Positions 7,239 through 11,743 of a stretch of DNA of 11,743 nt are shown piece by piece. The position numbers and the translations under genes were made by a program. A model generated the notes under the pieces. It searched no databases and was not told the DNA's origin. It was given only the letters and a program-made list of their open reading frames with translations. How positions within the stretch are numbered: position 1 is the first letter of the stretch; each line of letters opens with the position of its first letter. The stretch comes from Scatomonas sp963649395 (GTDB lineage Bacteria > Bacillota > Clostridia > Lachnospirales > Lachnospiraceae): NCBI GenBank assembly GCA_963649395.1, contig CAVJHW010000080.1, forward strand, positions 1 through 11,743. The letters are read 5' to 3'.

Positions 7239-7269
7239 CACATATTCAATAGTTAAAGGAGATAGAATC

Positions 7270-7704
7270 ATGTTACTTGCATATATTGGTATGGCAGCAG
7301 CCCTTGGTTTATCCGCTTTAGGATCCGGATTCGGCGCAGGCTTCGCCGGAATGTCAGCCATTGGATCCTGGAAGAAATGTTATGCCGCCGGCAAACCGGC
7401 TCCCTTCATTATGATCGCCTTCGCAGGCGCCCCCCTGACCCAGACCATCTACGGTTTCCTGCTGATGAACTTTATCAAGTCAGCCATTGCATCCGGAGGT
7501 GATCCGGCTCTGGGCTTTGGGGTAGGTGTATTTGGAGGTCTGGCCATCGGTCTGTCCGCCTTCTTCCAGGGCAAATGCTCTGCCGCTGCGGCAGACGCCC
7601 TGGGAGCTACCGGCAAGGGTACCGCTAACTACTTCATCGTTATCGGTATCATCGAGACCGTCGCCCTCTTCACCCTGGTATTTGGTCTGCTGCTCCTGCA
7701 GTAA
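7270..7704 (+). CDS. ntpK: V/A-type ATPase rotor ring subunit K, predicted Na+-binding
   Basis: This is the membrane rotor (c-ring) proteolipid: 144 residues, four hydrophobic helices arranged as two hairpins (about 3-30, 45-73, 81-110, 119-143) from an internal duplication. Only the second hairpin has the ion-binding carboxylate, Glu129 (IIETVALF); the first hairpin has none, so there is one site per four helices, as in Enterococcus hirae NtpK. Thr57-Gln58 in helix 2, Gln100 in helix 3 and Glu129 in helix 4 correspond to NtpK Thr64, Gln65, Gln110 and Glu139. The Gln-to-Glu spacing of 29 is identical, which predicts Na+ coupling. A strong ribosome site AAAGGAGA (7255-7262) lies 7 nt before the ATG, consistent with high output of a ring subunit. 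The 103-nt gap to I is the longest within the operon. The stop codon lies inside the terminator stem. Confidence 0.95.
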   Translation: MLLAYIGMAAALGLSALGSGFGAGFAGMSAIGSWKKCYAAGKPAPFIMIAFAGAPLTQTIYGFLLMNFIKSAIASGGDPALGFGVGVFGGLAIGLSAFFQGKCSAAAADALGATGKGTANYFIVIGIIETVALFTLVFGLLLLQ

Positions 7705-7753
7705 AGAAAGAAGTCCCTGCCGCCGTAAGGCTGCAGGGACTTCTTTCTTTACT
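7700..7753. terminator. Intrinsic terminator between the V-ATPase operon and the convergent ABC operon
   Basis: A 21-bp perfect stem pairs 7700-7720 with 7733-7753, with a 12-nt loop. The distal half of the stem is A-rich on the left and T-rich on the right (TTCTTTCTTTACTTTAT), so transcripts arriving from either side end in a U-rich arm. The stop codon of K (7702-7704) is in the stem, and the ABC ATPase gene ends 19 nt away at 7772, so it probably works bidirectionally. Confidence 0.9.
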
Positions 7754-7771
7754 TTATGACCTTCATGCACT

Positions 7772-8875
7772 TTAGGTCGTGGGTAGCGGACTTTCTATGA
7801 CAGCTCGGATGAGGTTATAACCATCCTCGGTATATTGGTAAGCAATCTCTTTGGCAGCATGGTCCACCAGCTTGCGGGAGATGTCATCCATATTGAGAAG
7901 GGGATTGACGGGATCGGCTTTCCAGCGGAATTGGATCCGGCAGGTGTCCTCCTTCTCCGCATATTCCAGACGGAAATCCATCTGGGTTTCCGCATCCAGC
8001 ACAGCAAGGATCGATTGCAAATAGACCTCCTCTATGAGGGATTCGATCCGATAAAGAAGCTTGGGCGAAAATAGCTTTTCCAGGGCGAAGGTGCGAATCT
8101 CGCTGAGAAAGCCCAGATAATCCAGCTTATCTCGGAAAAAGCGCTTCCGGAATTCGGTCAATCCGTTGATAAAAAGTCGGGTGCGCTCCCGGCGGGGATG
8201 GTTGAAGATCTGATCCGGGGTTCCCTCCTCGTAGATGGCTCCCTGATCCATATAGATGACCCGGTTGGCAACGGTCTTGGCCACCCACATCTCATGGGTG
8301 ACAATCAGCATGGTCATGCCCTCCTGGGCCAGTTTCTTGATAACGGTAAGAACCTCCATCACCATGGTCGGATCCAGGGCGGAGGTGGGCTCGTCAAAGA
8401 GAATAATCTCCGGCTCCATAGCCAAGGTCCGGGCTATGGCAACTCGCTGCTTCTGCCCTCCGGACATCTGGTCCGGATAATTCTCCGCCTTGTCTGCCAG
8501 CCCGACGGCCCGCAGGAGCTTCATGCCCCGCTCATAGGCTTCCTCCTTGGACAGCTTCAGAACCTTCACCGGGGCATACATGACATTTTCAATCACATTC
8601 ATGTGAGGATAGAGATTAAAGCTCTGAAATACCATTCCCATCTTCTGACGAACCAGGTGCAGCTTGCACTTTTTGGAGCAAATATCCACCCCATCCACCA
8701 GGATGGTTCCGGAGGTAGGCTCCTCCAGCCGGTTCAGACAGCGAAGGAAGGTGGATTTTCCTGTTCCTGAGGGACCGATAATAGAGATAACATCCCCCTT
8801 GTGAATCTCCAGGCTCACATCCTCCAAGGGTGTGGCATTCTCGTATTCCTTTCTCAGATGCTGAATGGAAATCAT
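7772..8875 (-). CDS. Polar amino acid ABC importer ATPase with a C-terminal extension
   Basis: This cytoplasmic ATPase powers amino acid import by the fused permease encoded just upstream. Residues 1-238 are a complete PAAT-type ABC domain (GlnQ/HisP-like). It has Walker A GPSGTGKST (34-42), Q-loop MVFQSFNLYPH (81-91), signature MSGGQKQR (137-144), Walker B IILFDEPTSALDP (157-169, Glu162) and switch His194 (VTHE). The family norm is about 240 residues; this protein has 367. The extra 240-367 region has FRKRFFRDKLDYLGFLSEIR, then a stretch (276-360) whose order of elements (IEEVYLQSIL, IQFRWKADPVNPLL, KEIAYQYTEDGYNLIRAVI) resembles RsbW-type HATPase domains with the catalytic residues lost; that reading is inference. 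The gene overlaps the stop of the permease fusion as ATGA. Its ribosome site is AAAGGAGG, about 9 nt upstream. Substrate unknown. Confidence 0.93.
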   Translation of the reverse strand: MISIQHLRKEYENATPLEDVSLEIHKGDVISIIGPSGTGKSTFLRCLNRLEEPTSGTILVDGVDICSKKCKLHLVRQKMGMVFQSFNLYPHMNVIENVMYAPVKVLKLSKEEAYERGMKLLRAVGLADKAENYPDQMSGGQKQRVAIARTLAMEPEIILFDEPTSALDPTMVMEVLTVIKKLAQEGMTMLIVTHEMWVAKTVANRVIYMDQGAIYEEGTPDQIFNHPRRERTRLFINGLTEFRKRFFRDKLDYLGFLSEIRTFALEKLFSPKLLYRIESLIEEVYLQSILAVLDAETQMDFRLEYAEKEDTCRIQFRWKADPVNPLLNMDDISRKLVDHAAKEIAYQYTEDGYNLIRAVIESPLPTT

Positions 8876-10500
8876 GCTTCCAATCCTCCTTTCTCTTGCT
8901 CCCCATTGCTTGCTTTTAGTCTATGCTTTGGCGTCAGCCTTTTGCGAATCCGGTTCATCAATGACAGCAGGATGCAGGCCATCAGGAAATAGATGACGGC
9001 AATGGTCACCAGGGGTACCATGGCCTCGAAGGTGTTGCTGCGGATGATATCTCCCACCTTGGTCAGGTCATTTACGGCAATATAGCCCACCACAGCGGTT
9101 CCCTTCATCAGGCTGATCAGGTTGCTGAAATACCCCGGCAGCATGCTGCGAACCGCCTGGGGCAGGATGATACCCCGGAAGGTCTGTCCCTTGGTAAGGC
9201 CGGAGGAAAGGGCAGCTTCCCACTGGCCCTTGTCTACGCTGCGAATGCCCCCTTCAAAGAGCTGGGCCATATATGCCCCGAATACCACCCCAAAGCCCAG
9301 GATAGCAACCAGGATATTGGACACCTGGGACTTGCCGAAAACGATATAATAGAGCATCATCAGGATCACGACAATGGGAAGACCCTGCATAAGCTTGGAA
9401 TAGATTCCAGCTAGTAGATGCAGCCCCCTGCGCTTAGACATAGCCATGGCACAAAACAGGGCACCCAGAGGATTTGCCAGGGCAAATCCGGCAAATGTGA
9501 TGCACAGGGTCACCAGCAGGCCCTGCAGAAGGGAGATCCAGCGATCCTCCTCCAGCAAGGTACGGCGGATGCTATTCCAGAGAGAATGGTCGGATCCCCC
9601 CTTGGAGGAGGAACCGGAGGCATCTGAGGAATCTCCCCCTTCCTTATCCGTCTGGGTATCGGCAGTCACCAGGGCAGAGGAGTCAGCAAAGTCTGCTGCA
9701 TTGACAATGGGAACAAATTTCTGGGTATAATAAAATTCGGAAAAGTTTACACTCTCAGCCCTTTCCTCCGTCCAGGAGATCTGTCCGGCTGCCAGATCAT
9801 ATCGGCCTGTGGTGATACCGCTGAGGATCCCGGCGAAGTCCACATCCTCAATATTCAGTCCATAGCCGTATTCCTTGCAAAAACCTGCGATGATATCAAT
9901 CTCATATCCCACAGGGGCATCGTTGAGCTTAAAGGAAAAGGGCTTCAGGGTGCTGGTGGTAGCCAGGGTCAGCTTGCCCTTTTCTCCTGTCTTGGGGATA
10001 TCTACCTTGTCCCAGTCATGGGGATAGAGCCAATATTCCTGCTTTTCCTCCAGCTGGCCGCTGTCCTTCAGCTTGAGAATATATTCATTCAGTTCGGCCC
10101 GAAGGGCATCGCCCTTAGCCGTTTTGGCAAAGACGGTTCCTACATCATATACGGCAAAGGCAGCGTCCAGATAGCCAAAGCCCTGATATTGCTGCACCAA
10201 GGTGTAATAATTGACCGTGGGAAGGGCGGCAAAGTCAACCTTCTTCTTCTGAAGAGCCAAAGCCACATCCGTGATGCTGTTGAAGTATTGGATGTTGGCA
10301 TCCGGAACCTTGGCCAAAATGATGCCATCCTGGGGTGTCCCGGTCATGACCCCTGCTGTCTTACCCGCCAGCAGTCCCAGGGTATCCTCCTCCGAGTCTG
10401 CGTAGACCCCTCTCGCTGGGAAGCCGGAGATAAGAAAACACAGCACCGCCAGCAGAAGGACACCGAGCCGCTGAACTCCTAATGTTCTTTTTTTGCCCAT
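8872..10500 (-). CDS. Amino acid ABC transporter: fused substrate-binding and permease protein
   Basis: A 542-residue single-chain receptor and channel for amino acid uptake. Residues 1-34 are a Sec signal peptide or anchor (hydrophobic LGVLLLAVLCFLISGF, likely cut after GVYA). Residues 40-160 match the second lobe and C-terminal end of family 3 binding proteins (LAGKTAGVMTGT at 44-54; LNEYILKLKDSGQL at 137-150). Residues 174-268 match the first lobe (KLTLATTSTLKPFSF, GYEIDI, TEERAESVNFSEFYY), so the lobes are in swapped order. A Ser/Gly-rich linker (282-306) precedes the permease (320-518), which has the EAA loop QWEAALSSGLTKGQTFRGII (426-445). The start at 10500 has AAAGGAGG (10508-10515) 7 nt upstream; the frame extends to a TTG at 10521, but that would put the ribosome site inside the gene. 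The last residues overlap the ATPase gene by 4 nt. Confidence 0.9.
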   Translation of the reverse strand: MGKKRTLGVQRLGVLLLAVLCFLISGFPARGVYADSEEDTLGLLAGKTAGVMTGTPQDGIILAKVPDANIQYFNSITDVALALQKKKVDFAALPTVNYYTLVQQYQGFGYLDAAFAVYDVGTVFAKTAKGDALRAELNEYILKLKDSGQLEEKQEYWLYPHDWDKVDIPKTGEKGKLTLATTSTLKPFSFKLNDAPVGYEIDIIAGFCKEYGYGLNIEDVDFAGILSGITTGRYDLAAGQISWTEERAESVNFSEFYYTQKFVPIVNAADFADSSALVTADTQTDKEGGDSSDASGSSSKGGSDHSLWNSIRRTLLEEDRWISLLQGLLVTLCITFAGFALANPLGALFCAMAMSKRRGLHLLAGIYSKLMQGLPIVVILMMLYYIVFGKSQVSNILVAILGFGVVFGAYMAQLFEGGIRSVDKGQWEAALSSGLTKGQTFRGIILPQAVRSMLPGYFSNLISLMKGTAVVGYIAVNDLTKVGDIIRSNTFEAMVPLVTIAVIYFLMACILLSLMNRIRKRLTPKHRLKASNGEQEKGGLEA

Positions 10501-10528
10501 GATAGAGCCTCCTTTCATCAAGGGCTGG

Positions 10529-10549
10529 ATGGCTTGCTATGCAAACCAT
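10529..10549 (-). promoter_or_regulatory. Hairpin upstream of the ribosome site in the ABC leader
   Basis: Read on the minus strand, ATGGTTTGC and GCAAGCCAT pair over 9 bp with one G-U and a 3-nt ATA loop. On the plus strand the G-U becomes a C-A mismatch, so the structure belongs to the ABC mRNA. It ends 13 nt before the ribosome site (10508-10515) and could influence translation. No ligand class is recognised. Confidence 0.4.
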
Positions 10550-10565
10550 TCTTTTTTGAACCCAG

Positions 10566-10616
10566 AAAAACCGCATCTCCAGCCATGCGTAGGGAGTGCG
10601 GTCCTCTGCGAGCACT
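10566..10616 (-). promoter_or_regulatory. Candidate transcription attenuator in the ABC operon leader
   Basis: On the minus strand, ACCGCACTCC (10602-10593) pairs with GGAG-A-TGCGGT (10580-10570), ten pairs with one bulge, and runs directly into five T (10570-10566): a terminator-like hairpin about 70 nt before the start codon. AGTGC (10616-10612), just upstream, can instead pair with GCACT (10599-10595), which is part of the terminator's 5' arm, so the two structures exclude each other. No known riboswitch or T-box core is recognised. Confidence 0.45.
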
Positions 10617-10617
10617 G

Positions 10618-10665
10618 TCATGCAGCATTCTGATAATCCATGATAAAAATCTTTCTTGCCTTCAT
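10618..10665 (-). other. Possible 15-codon leader peptide ORF in the ABC leader
   Basis: An ATG at 10665 opens MKARKIFIMDYQNAA and stops with TGA at 10620-10618, immediately before the AGTGC arm of the proposed antiterminator. Its position suits an attenuation peptide, but it would start only about 6 nt from the predicted transcription start and has no good ribosome site. The residues are not strongly biased toward one amino acid. Coding status is doubtful. Confidence 0.2.
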
Positions 10666-10677
10666 TTTTCTGCCTGT

Positions 10678-10706
10678 ATTATATCAAAGCAGGATGTAAA
10701 TATCAA
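10678..10706 (-). promoter_or_regulatory. Sigma-A-type promoter of the ABC importer operon
   Basis: On the minus strand, -35 TTGATA (10706-10701, 5 of 6 consensus), a 17-bp spacer and a perfect -10 TATAAT (10683-10678) preceded by TG at the extended -10 position. The predicted start near 10671 gives a leader of about 170 nt before the ATG at 10500. Confidence 0.85.
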
Positions 10707-10723
10707 TGCGGAAAAACTGCCTA

Positions 10724-10752
10724 TTTCCACCTTTTCGAAAGTGTGCTACAAT
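10724..10752 (+). promoter_or_regulatory. Extended -10 promoter of proB
   Basis: On the plus strand, -35 TTTCCA (10724-10729, 4 of 6), a 17-bp spacer and -10 TACAAT (10747-10752, 5 of 6) with TG one base upstream (10744-10745). It lies back to back with the ABC promoter, whose -35 ends at 10706. It gives proB a 5' leader of about 100 nt in which no known regulatory motif is recognised. Confidence 0.65.
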
Positions 10753-10858
10753 AATCCGGTATCGGGGAGCAGCTGACTTTCACCCCCTATGGCGGCATGG
10801 GTGGTCATGAGGATGATTTGCCTGCCCTCCACCAGGAAGGAAAGGAATATTTTGGGAA

Positions 10859-11656
10859 ATGGGAATCAAGAAGAATCGAATGGTGATCAAAGTGGGGACA
10901 TCCACCCTGACCAATGAAATCGGCAACAGCAACCTGAGAAAGTTCGAGGAGCTGGCTCTGGTTTTATCGGATATTCAAAATATGGGAAATGAGGTGGTCC
11001 TGGTATCCTCCGGAGCAATTGCAGTTGGCGCGCAAAAGATGCACCTGAAGGAAAAACCCGCAGAATTAAGAATGAAACAGGCGGCCGCAGCCGTCGGTCA
11101 ATGTGAAAATATGTTTCTGTATGATAAGTTCTTCGGATATTATAACAAAATTATCGCGCAGATTCTTTTGAATGCGGATGATATTGCGGACGAGGAGAAG
11201 AAGGAAAACCTTGCCAATACCTTCGAGACTTTGCTGGAGCAGGGGATCATTCCCATTGTAAATGAGAACGATTCGGTCAGCTATACGGAGATTGAATCGG
11301 AGGAGAAAATCTTCGGAGACAATGATATGCTTTCGGCGGTTGTGGCAGTCTTGTGCAAGGCGGATAAGCTGATCATTCTGTCTGATATAGACGGCTTCTA
11401 TGACAAAGACCCCAGGCTTTCCAAAAATGCGAAGCTCATCAGCCGGGTGGAAAAAATTGATGATACCACCTATGCCCTTGCGGGAGGTGCGGGATCCCGG
11501 CGGGGAACCGGCGGCATGAAGACAAAGTTGCAAGCTGCAGATATTGCAACCGCCCAGGGGATCGACGTCATCGTAATGAATGGAAAGAATCCCGATGCCT
11601 TATACGATATTGTTAAGGGGGAAAAGGTGGGAACCCTCTTTGTGGCACAAAAATAA
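10859..11656 (+). CDS. proB: Glutamate 5-kinase, short form without PUA domain
   Basis: This cytosolic enzyme phosphorylates L-glutamate to gamma-glutamyl phosphate with ATP, the first step of proline synthesis. The 265 residues are a complete amino acid kinase domain. They include MVIKVGTSTLT (8-18, Lys11), the glycine-containing loop VLVSSGAIAVGAQ (47-59), VNENDSV (134-140) and GDNDMLSA (153-160). SDIDGFYDKDP (175-185) follows, then GTGGMKTKLQAADIA (216-230). The C-terminal PUA domain of the Escherichia coli enzyme (367 residues) is absent; shorter forms of this kind occur in other bacteria. The start ATG has an AAGGAAAGGA stretch about 12 nt upstream, a slightly long spacing, but a later start would cut the first strand. 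proA would be expected next; the window ends 87 nt after the stop without showing it. Confidence 0.95.
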   Translation: MGIKKNRMVIKVGTSTLTNEIGNSNLRKFEELALVLSDIQNMGNEVVLVSSGAIAVGAQKMHLKEKPAELRMKQAAAAVGQCENMFLYDKFFGYYNKIIAQILLNADDIADEEKKENLANTFETLLEQGIIPIVNENDSVSYTEIESEEKIFGDNDMLSAVVAVLCKADKLIILSDIDGFYDKDPRLSKNAKLISRVEKIDDTTYALAGGAGSRRGTGGMKTKLQAADIATAQGIDVIVMNGKNPDALYDIVKGEKVGTLFVAQK

Positions 11657-11660
11657 GGAT

Positions 11661-11686
11661 GGTTTGGGTGTCAAAACACCCAAACC
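11661..11686 (+). other. Hairpin after proB without a T-tract
   Basis: A perfect 10-bp stem, GGTTTGGGTG (11661-11670) and CACCCAAACC (11677-11686), closes on TCAAAA, 4 nt after the proB stop. It lacks a downstream T-run on the plus strand, so termination here is uncertain. On the minus strand a T-rich stretch follows after a few bases, so it might act for genes entering from the right. It could also be an mRNA 3'-end stabiliser or part of a dispersed element. Confidence 0.45.
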
Positions 11687-11743
11687 TCTGGTTACACGGA
11701 TTGTTCCGTGCTACGCACTCCCACGTCTACGCTCCGCTCCGGT

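Noticed and set aside
10361..10621. 86-codon minus-strand frame starting in the ABC leader
   Set aside because: It overlaps the signal-peptide region of the permease fusion in another frame, has no ribosome site and runs through the terminator-like hairpin.
10501..10671. T-box riboswitch in the ABC leader
   Set aside because: An AGAGGACCGCA stretch faintly recalls the T-box sequence but is three bases short of the conserved core, and the leader is too short to hold the usual specifier stem.

Overview
The window looks like chromosomal DNA of a low-to-medium GC Gram-positive of the class Clostridia, most like a Lachnospiraceae member. The basis is near-perfect AAAGGAG/AGGAGG ribosome binding sites before almost every gene, tight operons with ATGA overlaps, U-tract intrinsic terminators and the protein families themselves. 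The species cannot be named from sequence alone.

Layout. 2-94 is the 3' end of an upstream gene whose protein ends in a membrane anchor with a basic tail, followed by a strong intrinsic terminator (113-161). A promoter region (about 233-273) then leads into a seven-gene V/A-type ATPase operon on the + strand: E (342-902), a DUF2764-type subunit (917-1441), A (1507-3237), B (3247-4611), D (4624-5238), I (5235-7166) and K (7270-7704). This gene order and content, without recognisable F, C or G/H genes, is the compact arrangement known from spirochaetes, chlamydiae and Bacteroidetes. The rotor ring subunit K has the Thr-Gln / Gln / Glu residue set of Na+-binding rings, so the enzyme is predicted to couple ATP to Na+ translocation. 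The operon has two local oddities: an eight-copy TAGTGGN heptamer array that supplies the stop codon of the DUF2764 gene, and a tandem duplication over the stop codon of the I gene. It ends in a 21-bp-stem terminator that can also serve the convergent genes.

On the minus strand lies a two-gene polar amino acid ABC importer. The first gene (8872-10500) fuses a secreted substrate-binding region to a permease, and its binding lobes appear in swapped order. The second (7772-8875) is the ATPase, with a 125-residue C-terminal extension that resembles a degenerate anti-sigma-type HATPase fold. A consensus-like promoter (10678-10706) drives the pair through a leader of about 170 nt that contains a terminator-like hairpin and a competing pairing, so attenuation is plausible.

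Divergent from the importer is proB (10859-11656, glutamate 5-kinase of the short, PUA-less type) with its own extended -10 promoter. The window ends in a perfect 10-bp-stem hairpin and 57 nt of unexplained GC-rich sequence. No single unmistakably new system is visible. The best leads are the heptamer array, the ABC ATPase extension, the swapped-lobe binding protein and the ABC leader.
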